DNA of 6,757 nt from Candidatus Melainabacteria bacterium. GTDB taxonomy: Bacteria > Cyanobacteriota > Vampirovibrionia > Obscuribacterales > Obscuribacteraceae. Below, one piece after another: positions 1 to 6,022 of the stretch; the stretch's first letter is position 1; each line of letters starts with the position of its first letter. The stretch spans positions 1 through 6,757 of the forward strand of contig JACMKL010000565.1 in assembly GCA_014380105.1 (NCBI GenBank). The letters run 5' to 3'. Under the pieces are notes generated by a model that saw only the letters and a list, made by a program, of their open reading frames with translations, made no database searches and was not told the origin of the DNA. Made by a program: the position numbers and the translations under genes.

Positions 1-68
1 TCACCACCCCTGGCAAGACGATTTTAAGCGCCGAATTCTTGTAAAATAGATGGATACATCGACACAGG
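1..68. other. upstream region of the Sel1-repeat gene
   Basis: No gene is visible here. The frame of the downstream gene is closed by a TAA at 42-44, so the coding region cannot extend much further upstream. A TAAAAT hexamer at 42-47 resembles a -10 element, but I find no good -35 partner at 16-18 bases. An ATG at 50 opens a 46-codon frame that overlaps the Sel1 gene in another frame and shows no family resemblance. An AGG at 66-68 is the only ribosome-binding-site-like motif, and it lies nine bases before the GTG at 78. Confidence 0.4.
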
Positions 69-782
69 TTGAAACAAGTGTCCCCTTCTCGCGCGAAATC
101 ATTCTGGATTGCCAGTTTTCTAGTCACCACATTTGCTTCACAAGTCTTGTCGCCAGTAAGCATCCAATCGGTTGCGGCAACAAGTCATGAATCTTCGGCA
201 TATCGAGAAGCTCACCAGCATGTCAGGCAACGCCACTTCGAACTTGCGGCAACGAAAGCGCGTGCGCTGGCTGAGACGGGGCACGCCAAGGCGCAAACAT
301 TACTTGGCATACTCTACGAAAACGGTCTGGGCGTTGACAAAGACCTCAAACTAGCTATCTTCTGGCTTGAGAAAGCGGCATCACAAGAACTAAAAGAGGC
401 GGAAAACCATCTGGGCAACCTCTATCTTGAAGGAAAAAAGGTTGAGCAAGATTTCGACAAAGCTGAAATGTGGCTCAAGAAAGCCGCAAAGCATGGAGTC
501 AGAGAAGCGCAGACGCATCTCGGTCTGATGTACCTTGACGATAAAGCTGCTCGCAAAGACGTGCACAGCGCAGAAATATGGTTGCACGCTGCGGCTCTTC
601 AAGATTCGGAGGAGGCAAAGAAAAAATTAGAAACGATACCTGGCGTAAAACAATTTGAGGCACGCTCGAAAGCTTCTGCAAAAAGCTACAGTGACGGGCT
701 TTACGACATAAAAGATTCCTGGGCAGGTTATGGCGAAATTATCAAATCAGTGAATTCTGCCGCTGCCCCACAAACGCCTTAG
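69..782 (+). CDS. exported Sel1-repeat (TPR-like) protein
   Basis: A 237-residue protein with an N-terminal export signal: basic n-region (K2, R8, K10), hydrophobic stretch about 11-30, and a plausible signal peptidase I site after V35-A-A37. It should act in the periplasm or at the cell surface. Three consecutive Sel1 repeats of about 36 residues occupy roughly 73-107, 108-143 and 144-179, with the usual pattern A-x-x-x-LG-x-x-Y and W-L-x-K-A-A. A half-repeat-like helix precedes them (about 43-70). The tail after about 190 is probably disordered. Sel1 repeats form alpha-solenoids that bind other proteins, and no catalytic residues are expected. The start is uncertain: TTG at 69 is the longest option but has no spaced ribosome binding site, while GTG at 78 has an AGG nine bases upstream and would remove only three residues. 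The sensor kinase at 881 follows on the same strand after 98 bases with no terminator seen, so the two may be co-transcribed. The ligand is unknown. Confidence 0.88.
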   Translation: MKQVSPSRAKSFWIASFLVTTFASQVLSPVSIQSVAATSHESSAYREAHQHVRQRHFELAATKARALAETGHAKAQTLLGILYENGLGVDKDLKLAIFWLEKAASQELKEAENHLGNLYLEGKKVEQDFDKAEMWLKKAAKHGVREAQTHLGLMYLDDKAARKDVHSAEIWLHAAALQDSEEAKKKLETIPGVKQFEARSKASAKSYSDGLYDIKDSWAGYGEIIKSVNSAAAPQTP

Positions 783-880
783 CATCCCCCTCAAGGGTGA
801 ATTTCAGCACAGCTGCAAATGTATAGGTCGCTCCGGGTTACCGTCTTATCTAAAAAGGGAACACCAAACCTATTGGATCA

Positions 881-3583
881 GTGACGGTTAGCATGGATTC
901 TGAAAGTTCTAATTCAAAGCCACGCGCAACGCGTCTTGCAGACCGGTTGCCTATGGAAACGCAGCTGACGACCGGTTTTGGCGTCATGCTTGGTCTGGCG
1001 ACTTTTATGTTTGGTGCTTTCTTCTTCATTGCTTCGACTTCAATCAACAATGAATTGAAAATCGAAAAGAGACACGAATATCTGGCTAATTTAAGAGCGA
1101 CACGAGAGGCTATGTACAATGCCGAATCGTTAACTCGCGCATTTTTGCTGGAACCGCAGCCAAAATATGCAAATGAAGTCAATACTGTCGCCTCCACTAT
1201 TCCCCAGCACATCCAAAATCTGCAATCGAATATCACAGATTGGTATGAAACCCGCAACCTGACAAGGCTTAACGACATCAGCGGGAAGCGCATTAATGCC
1301 CTTCTAGAAATTATTCACGCACGAAAAGAAAAGGGTGTTTCGGCCGCATTACCGTTGATGCGCGCATATGACGAGTCGGACGAGCGCAATATCTTGCAGA
1401 CTTTGGTATCACGCCTTGAGGCCTCAGAACAAGAACATTTACAAAATCAAAGAGACGAAACTCGCAATGTCATTCCGACAACAGCCTGGGTGTTTTCCTT
1501 GCTTGGACTGTTTGTTTTCAGCGGTTTTTTCTACCTGGTCAGACGAATGTATTCAGGTATTAGCTATCGCCGTCACATTGAAGATGAAGCGGCAAGAAAG
1601 GCTGAGGAGTTGAGCAAACTCAACGAAAAATTAATTCAGTCTGAGCGCATCAAGAGTGAGTTCGTAGCGACTGTTTCGCACGAACTACGCACTCCGCTGA
1701 CACTTATCCTTGCACCACTCGAATCTATACTTGCTGGAGATGCCGGCAAAATATCTAATGAGCAGCGAGGTCATATGAACACGATGCACAACAATACTGT
1801 GCGTCTGCTTCAACTAATTTCTGGACTTTTGGATTTTTCGCGCCTGGAAGCTGGTCGCATCGAGATGCGCCCAGAGGCAACAAATATCAATGAATTAACG
1901 CAGTCGATTCTGTCAGATTTTTCTCCTGCCACCAGTCAAAAGCAAATTGAGCTGATCACAAATTTTCCAGCTACGGCAACTAATGTCGAAATAGACCGCT
2001 ATGTCTATGAACGAATTCTGTTTAATTTGGTATCAAACGCCGTCAAATTTACGCCGGTCGGCGGCAATGTTGTAGTCACCATTGACCGGAAAGGTACAGA
2101 TAGCTGGACATTGTCAGTCAAGGACAATGGCATTGGTATTCCGGAAGCTGACATCGAGCTGATTTTTCACCGTTTTAGACAAGCAGAAGCACCCTCTACA
2201 AGACGCTTTGAAGGCGCAGGTCTAGGACTGGCTCTGGTAGTGGAATTCTCTCGTTTACTCAACGGTAAAGTCGAAGTTGAGAGCAAGCCTGGTGAAGGAA
2301 GTACGTTCAGTGTCGATTTTGTAGCAGCAGAATCCCGGCTCACCGCCGGCGACACCACACGGAACAAAAGCCAATCGCTCGTGCCACAATATCCTACGGA
2401 GACAAACAAAACTCTCAGTGTCGATTATGACGACAAACCGTTGGTTTTAGTGGCTGAAGACAACACAGAATTGTCGGCCTACATCTCGTCTGTCCTTGAA
2501 TCATTTTGCAGAGTAAACGTCGCCAAAAACGGTCGTGATGCCCTCGACCTGGTCAGACTGTCGCCGCCAGATCTGATCTTGAGTGACATCATGATGCCTG
2601 AGATGGACGGCTTGACACTGTGCAAAGAAATTAAAGCAGACCCGCTATACAACAGCATTCCAGTCATTCTTCTGACGGCGTTGACTAACCGAGACGCGTT
2701 ACTGAGAGGATGGGAATCAGGTGCTGATGAATACCTGTTCAAACCGTTTCATCCCAAAGAACTAACCACCCGCATCAAAGGAATGCTGGCTGGAGTCGAG
2801 GAGCGAAAGCGCTCTGCCGAATTGCAATTGCAGCAGCAAAAAACCCTACTGGCCAAGGATTTCATGTCGACTTTAGCCCATGATATGCAGGTGCCGTTAC
2901 TTGGTTCTAGCCGCGTTTTCGATATGCTACTGGGTGGTCAGCTCGGGAAAATGCCGGAAGAAATTACAACACTGATAGGGCAAATACAAGAGCGCAACAA
3001 ATTCCTTCTGAAGTTAACCGATTGCCTTCTGGAAATTTACCGCTACGAATCTGATAGCAAAGACTTGCTGCTAGCGCCTGTTGCCCTTGACGAAATAGCG
3101 AAAGAAGTTGTAGTTGACTTCGCCGAAATAGCAGCAGAAAAACAAATAGTTGTGCAAGAACACTTAGAACCAAATGTTCCAAAAATTTCTGCTGACAGCC
3201 GTGCACTGAAATTATTGATCACTCATCTGTTAGACAATGCCATCAAATATGGTGCCAACTCCGGAAAAGTGTCGATCACAGTCGAACAAGAACATGATGA
3301 ATTAGCTCTATCTGTTTTTAACAGTGGCAGCTTCATTGATGATGAATCCAAGAAAAATCTCTTCGACAAATTCTGGAGAGGACAACCCGGAAAGCGATTT
3401 GTTGCCAATACCGGTCTTGGACTCTATCTCTGTAAGAGGATTGTGGACGCTCATGGTGGCATCATCGAATGCCTTAGTGACACAGAGCGCGGAACCACTC
3501 TCAAAGTGACCCTACCTGTCAACAATAAGAAGGTGGCGACAAAACTCAGTTTCGTCCCCGGTGACAAAGCCGAGACTAAATGA
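881..3583 (+). CDS. membrane hybrid histidine kinase, CHASE3-HK-REC-HK
   Basis: A 900-residue inner-membrane signalling protein. TM1 is at about 34-55. An extracytoplasmic region at about 56-198 has the CHASE3 pattern (AESLTRAFLL near 81-90, regular amphipathic helices). TM2 is at about 199-221. A charged signalling helix (225-262) leads directly to the catalytic part, with no HAMP domain visible. HisKA 1 has SHELRTP with phospho-acceptor H267. HATPase 1 has N382/N386, D415-N-G-I-G419, FHRF 429-432 and GAGLGL 445-450. The receiver (about 520-637) has E526/D527, phospho-acceptor D569, T599 and K621. A coiled linker (638-660) leads to HisKA 2, AHDMQVP with H667, and HATPase 2 with N786, a variant G1 box (N814-S-G-S-F), FDKF 828-831 and NTGLGL 843-848. 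Both cores look able to bind ATP, but the second departs from consensus. The start is GTG 881 or ATG 893, four codons apart, each with only weak ribosome-binding-site-like sequence. No partner response regulator is in the window and the signal is unknown. Confidence 0.95.
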   Translation: MTVSMDSESSNSKPRATRLADRLPMETQLTTGFGVMLGLATFMFGAFFFIASTSINNELKIEKRHEYLANLRATREAMYNAESLTRAFLLEPQPKYANEVNTVASTIPQHIQNLQSNITDWYETRNLTRLNDISGKRINALLEIIHARKEKGVSAALPLMRAYDESDERNILQTLVSRLEASEQEHLQNQRDETRNVIPTTAWVFSLLGLFVFSGFFYLVRRMYSGISYRRHIEDEAARKAEELSKLNEKLIQSERIKSEFVATVSHELRTPLTLILAPLESILAGDAGKISNEQRGHMNTMHNNTVRLLQLISGLLDFSRLEAGRIEMRPEATNINELTQSILSDFSPATSQKQIELITNFPATATNVEIDRYVYERILFNLVSNAVKFTPVGGNVVVTIDRKGTDSWTLSVKDNGIGIPEADIELIFHRFRQAEAPSTRRFEGAGLGLALVVEFSRLLNGKVEVESKPGEGSTFSVDFVAAESRLTAGDTTRNKSQSLVPQYPTETNKTLSVDYDDKPLVLVAEDNTELSAYISSVLESFCRVNVAKNGRDALDLVRLSPPDLILSDIMMPEMDGLTLCKEIKADPLYNSIPVILLTALTNRDALLRGWESGADEYLFKPFHPKELTTRIKGMLAGVEERKRSAELQLQQQKTLLAKDFMSTLAHDMQVPLLGSSRVFDMLLGGQLGKMPEEITTLIGQIQERNKFLLKLTDCLLEIYRYESDSKDLLLAPVALDEIAKEVVVDFAEIAAEKQIVVQEHLEPNVPKISADSRALKLLITHLLDNAIKYGANSGKVSITVEQEHDELALSVFNSGSFIDDESKKNLFDKFWRGQPGKRFVANTGLGLYLCKRIVDAHGGIIECLSDTERGTTLKVTLPVNNKKVATKLSFVPGDKAETK

Positions 3584-3623
3584 ATTTGCTACATCTATTT
3601 ATAGGAACGCCAGGCAGAGTCTT

Positions 3624-3697
3624 AAACGCAACTTATCGCCCTCAATTCTGGTTTTCTGGTGATAATGAGCCATAACATTGCGGTTGTTTGCGTTTTT
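3624..3697 (+). other. possible branched RNA structure or terminator after the histidine kinase
   Basis: Three stems can nest. P1 is AAACGCAA (3624-3631) with TTGCGTTT (3688-3695), 8 pairs. P2 is TTATCGCC (3633-3640) with GGTGATAA (3658-3665), 8 pairs including one G-U. P3 is AGCC (3668-3671) with GGTT (3682-3685), 4 pairs including one G-U, and is weak. A run of five T at 3693-3697 closes the 3' side. It starts 41 bases after the kinase stop, so it could end that transcript, or it could be a structured element in a longer rpsD leader. It matches no RNA family I recognise. Confidence 0.35.
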
Positions 3698-3836
3698 GAA
3701 GAGCATAAGTAAATTTAATAGAGACCCAAGAGCGCGCTCTGCTGAGACATTGGGCAAAACAGTCAATATTGAGCGGCCGTCAAGACCAGCGAACTATAAA
3801 GCGTTTATTTACCTGATACTGCTATTCTTTGCCGTC

Positions 3837-3845
3837 TGCTAAGAT
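3837..3845 (+). promoter_or_regulatory. candidate extended -10 promoter element for rpsD
   Basis: TG at 3837-3838, one base, then TAAGAT at 3840-3845 gives an extended -10 pattern (4 of 6 matches to TATAAT plus the TG). No convincing -35 hexamer lies 16-18 bases upstream. If used, transcription would start near 3852 and leave a leader of about 135 bases before rpsD. An alternative is TATAAA at 3795-3800 with TTGAGC at 3769-3774, but the 20-base spacing is poor. Confidence 0.25.
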
Positions 3846-3970
3846 ATATCGGCACATTGTGAGCGCCGAGTATTCAGCCAGCGCTGCAGTGTCTATCGTG
3901 CGTTCTCAAATTCGAGAAAGCAAAAGCCGCAGTCCTCGGTCATGAGGCAGCAGCATTCATACCCGTTTGA

Positions 3971-3984
3971 GAGGAGAAGGGGAG
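3971..3984 (+). promoter_or_regulatory. ribosome binding site of rpsD
   Basis: A purine-rich run GAGGAGAAGGGGAG directly precedes the TTG at 3986. The GGAG at 3973-3976 is nine bases from the start codon. The frame is closed by TGA at 3968-3970, so TTG 3986 is the first usable start. The strong site fits high expression despite the weak start codon. Confidence 0.8.
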
Positions 3985-3985
3985 C

Positions 3986-4582
3986 TTGAGATACATTGGA
4001 TCCAGATGTAAGCGTTGCCGGGCAGTCGGTGCCAGTGTATGCGGCCGCATCAAATGCGCGCTTGTCAGAAAGCCTAACCCACCAGGTCAACATGGCGGCG
4101 ACCGCAAGAAGCGTTCGGAATACGCCACACACTTAATTGAAAAACAAAAAATTCGTTGGACCTACGACGTTTCCGAAAAGCAATTCTTTAATGCTTTCAG
4201 TGAAGCATCAAAGTCCAAAGGCGTTACCGGTACGGTATTGCTGCAAATTCTCGAGTCACGTCTCGACAATATTCTTTTCCGTTCCGGATTAGTTGCCAGC
4301 AGACCTCAAGGTCGTCAATTGATCAACCATGGTCACGTCATGCTTAACGGCAAGAAGGCTACTATTAGCTCAATGCGCTTAGTGCCTGGCGACGTTATCT
4401 CGTTCAGAGAAAAGAGCCAAGAAGTTGCAAAAACCATGCAAGCTGGATTGGTAAGTGTTTGCCCAGATTGGCTGAGCAGCGATCCGAAAGCATTGTCATG
4501 CAAAGTCTTGATGAAGCCAGAACGCGAACAACTCGACCAATCGTTCCAAGAGAGCCTGGTTATCGAGTTCTACTCCAGATAA
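3986..4582 (+). CDS. rpsD: small-subunit ribosomal protein S4
   Basis: A 198-residue S4, close to the usual 200-210. It binds 16S rRNA early in assembly of the 30S body. Family landmarks: N-terminal RYIG, PPGQHG at 32-37, REKQK-like IEKQKIR at 51-57, the SRLDN motif at 91-95 opening the S4 RNA-binding domain, RQLINHGHVMLNG at about 110-122, and the C-terminal IEFYSR ending. The N-terminus carries four cysteines, C8-x2-C11-x7-C19-x4-C24, in the positions of the zinc knuckle of Thermus S4. The loop between the two pairs is about six residues shorter than I recall for Thermus. The gene starts with TTG, supported by the strong ribosome binding site and an upstream in-frame stop. It stands alone, not beside rpsM, rpsK or rpoA; isolated rpsD is known in cyanobacteria and in Bacillus. 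A clear terminator follows. Its 402-base upstream gap could hold an autoregulatory S4 target, but this is not shown. Confidence 0.98.
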   Translation: MRYIGSRCKRCRAVGASVCGRIKCALVRKPNPPGQHGGDRKKRSEYATHLIEKQKIRWTYDVSEKQFFNAFSEASKSKGVTGTVLLQILESRLDNILFRSGLVASRPQGRQLINHGHVMLNGKKATISSMRLVPGDVISFREKSQEVAKTMQAGLVSVCPDWLSSDPKALSCKVLMKPEREQLDQSFQESLVIEFYSR

Positions 4583-4604
4583 TCAAGCAATTCGCAAAAT
4601 TTCG

Positions 4605-4639
4605 ACAAGCGCCAGGACAACTTGGCGCTTGTTTTGTTT
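4605..4639 (+). terminator. intrinsic terminator of rpsD
   Basis: A perfect 10-pair stem, ACAAGCGCCA (4605-4614) with TGGCGCTTGT (4623-4632), encloses an 8-base loop and is followed by TTTGTTT (4633-4639). It begins 22 bases after the rpsD stop. This is a textbook Rho-independent terminator and implies that the Ser/Thr kinase downstream is mainly transcribed from its own promoter. Confidence 0.93.
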
Positions 4640-4755
4640 AGTGGGTCCTTACCCAGCAAGAAGTCATGCGGTAGGATAGATCTACGTGACAAGTTCGGCA
4701 AAACATGCAATTTCGGGCTGGCTTACACATTTACTAAGGCAAAACACGAGTTAAG

Positions 4756-4777
4756 GCGCCGCCAGGAAGTTTGGCGC
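4756..4777 (+). other. hairpin overlapping the upstream region of the Ser/Thr kinase start
   Basis: GCGCC (4756-4760) can pair with GGCGC (4773-4777). A competing fold pairs CGCCA (4760-4764) with TGGCG (4772-4776). The loop contains AGGAAG (4764-4769), a possible ribosome-binding sequence. The AAAGGTG at 4778-4784 is left free. The hairpin shares blocks with the rpsD terminator. It has no T run, so it is not a terminator in the usual sense. A role in translation control is possible but unproven. Confidence 0.35.
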
Positions 4778-4784
4778 AAAGGTG
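4778..4784 (+). promoter_or_regulatory. probable ribosome binding site of the Ser/Thr kinase
   Basis: AAAGGTG ends three bases before the ATG at 4788 and favours that start over the GTG at 4782, which lies inside the motif. The alternative AGGAAG at 4764-4769 would sit 12 bases from the GTG. Confidence 0.5.
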
Positions 4785-4787
4785 CAT

Positions 4788-5909
4788 ATGATCGCGCATC
4801 AAGCTTTGTCGCAATGGATTCAAAATAGCGTCAAAACCAACGAGCGAACGCGAAAGAGATTTCCGGGCTCAGCGCGCAAAGTTTGTCCTAATTGTGGCAG
4901 TCGGCATCTGCTCGATAAAATCGTTTGCCCGGCAGACAATACGCTTTTGGCGCCAACTATGTCACATCTGGCATTGCCAGATTTATTGATGAAACAGCTT
5001 GAACGGTCGGCGATCGACAATCGCTTTGTGCTTAGAAGCTACATTGGTGAAGGCGCCTTGTGCTGGGTTTTCGATGGCACCCAAATTGAAGATGTGATGC
5101 CTGTGGCGGTGAAAGTGCTGCGACACGAACTTGCAGCAGATCAAAGAACCAATACACGATTTTTGTCGGAAGCCCGAATGTGGCAACAGCTAACGCACAA
5201 AAACATTATGAGAGTGCTTGATACCGGGATGATGCCGGAGCTTCAAAATCCCTCCACTAGTGATTCTTTAATCTGGGAAGACGGATTTTCGAATGAGCGA
5301 CCTTACATTGTTATGGAATATTTGCGCGGAGAAAGCCTGAAGACAGTGCTTGCTCACTGGCAGCTTTCACCAGAATTGACTTTACGCATTGCTATCGAAG
5401 TGCTGGATGCCCTTCAGTGGGCACATAAGCAAGAAATCGTGCACAGAGACCTCAAACCAAGCAATATCTTTCTGGTGCCGGACGAAGCCGGAAATATTCA
5501 CGTCAAAGTATCAGACTTTGGTCTGGCAGCAAGGCTTTTCAGGCAACTGGATTGGACACCTCAGACAACCAAAACTGGTAGCGTATATGGTGACCCATCT
5601 TATCTCAGTCCTGAATATCTTATGGATCAAAAGACCGGTCCCCAATCTGACATTTACGCCCTCGGGTGCATCATGTATCAGTGCATCAGCGGCAAGTCAC
5701 CATTTGTCGGACAGCACGAATTTCACACTTTAATTCGGCATGTGAGAGACAGACCTGACCCACTGACTGAAGATTTGAAAGTGCCCAAACTTCTTCAGTC
5801 CGCAATTTTCAAATCAATCGAAAAGGACCCTCTCAACCGATTTTCAACTGCAGTAACGATGCAAGAATATCTGGCTTCACTGGCAACTAACGTCTACGCC
5901 GGCAAATAG
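4788..5909 (+). CDS. soluble Ser/Thr protein kinase with N-terminal zinc-ribbon-like motif
   Basis: A 373-residue Hanks-type (PknB-like) kinase that should transfer phosphate from ATP to Ser/Thr in the cytosol. Numbering is from ATG 4788. Residues 33-50 hold CPNC (C33, C36) and CPAD (C47, D50), a small zinc-ribbon-like knuckle whose fourth ligand would be Asp. The kinase domain runs from about 77 to 365: glycine loop IGEGALCWV at 86-94, VAVK with K109, alpha-C glutamate E128, hinge VMEYL at 175-179, catalytic HRDLKPSN at 219-226 (D221, N226), DFG at 243-245, activation segment ending SPE at 274-276, and DIYALG at 288-293. All catalytic residues are present, so it should be active. An insert of about 20 residues lies between strands before the hinge (about 149-170). 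There is no membrane segment, PASTA or other sensor domain. GTG 4782 would add two residues. The gene lies after the rpsD terminator. Target and signal are unknown. Confidence 0.95.
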   Translation: MIAHQALSQWIQNSVKTNERTRKRFPGSARKVCPNCGSRHLLDKIVCPADNTLLAPTMSHLALPDLLMKQLERSAIDNRFVLRSYIGEGALCWVFDGTQIEDVMPVAVKVLRHELAADQRTNTRFLSEARMWQQLTHKNIMRVLDTGMMPELQNPSTSDSLIWEDGFSNERPYIVMEYLRGESLKTVLAHWQLSPELTLRIAIEVLDALQWAHKQEIVHRDLKPSNIFLVPDEAGNIHVKVSDFGLAARLFRQLDWTPQTTKTGSVYGDPSYLSPEYLMDQKTGPQSDIYALGCIMYQCISGKSPFVGQHEFHTLIRHVRDRPDPLTEDLKVPKLLQSAIFKSIEKDPLNRFSTAVTMQEYLASLATNVYAGK

Positions 5910-6022
5910 GCGTACTGACCTATTAGATAAAACTTTCTGATTTCTCTGCGAAATAATTGAACTTAATTGCGCCCAACTACGTCTTAATATACAGACCCCA
6001 AAATGCATTCTACAGGTAGCTC
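5910..6022. other. gap between the Ser/Thr kinase and the EF-hand gene
   Basis: No gene is visible. TTGAAC (5957-5962) and TAATAT (5985-5990) resemble promoter hexamers, but the 22-base spacing is too long for a confident call. AGG at 6014-6016, in ACAGGTAG, lies six bases before the next ATG and is a probable ribosome binding site. No clear terminator follows the kinase. Confidence 0.4.

Larger units (their letters stand above)
3584..3985. other. 402-base intergenic region between the kinase and rpsD
   Basis: No convincing gene is present. From left to right it holds: a possible three-stem RNA fold at 3624-3695 ending in a T run (3693-3697); a 12-base perfect palindrome at 3729-3740 inside a CCCAA/TTGGG inverted pair (3725-3729, 3750-3754); a 10-base perfect palindrome at 3763-3772; a TATAAA at 3795-3800 and an extended -10-like TGCTAAGAT at 3837-3845; small hairpins AGCGC/GCGCT (3862-3866, 3881-3885) and TTCTC/GAGAA (3903-3907, 3914-3918); and the rpsD ribosome binding site. 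S4 represses its own mRNA in E. coli and B. subtilis by binding a structured leader, so part of this may be such a target. That is inference. Confidence 0.6.

Noticed and set aside
50..190. 46-codon ATG frame overlapping the start of the Sel1 gene
   Set aside because: Different frame from a gene with a clear signal peptide and Sel1 repeats; no family resemblance.
785..800. Inverted repeat CCCTCAAGGG after the Sel1 stop as a terminator
   Set aside because: The loop would be two bases and no T run follows, so it cannot fold as a normal terminator.
850..1293. 147-codon frame on the minus strand
   Set aside because: It lies antisense to the N-terminal part of the histidine kinase, with no recognisable domain.
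3665..3712. 15-residue ATG frame in the gap before rpsD, with GGTG five bases upstream of the AUG
   Set aside because: Too short to judge, overlaps the possible RNA fold, and has no leader-peptide signature such as runs of one amino acid.
4622..4828. 68-codon + strand frame between rpsD and the kinase
   Set aside because: It starts inside the rpsD terminator, uses a TTG without a ribosome binding site, overlaps the kinase start and resembles nothing known to me.
5895..5914. Six-pair stem TACGCC/GGCGTA across the Ser/Thr kinase stop codon
   Set aside because: It overlaps coding sequence and has no T run after it, so I do not call it a terminator. It could be chance.
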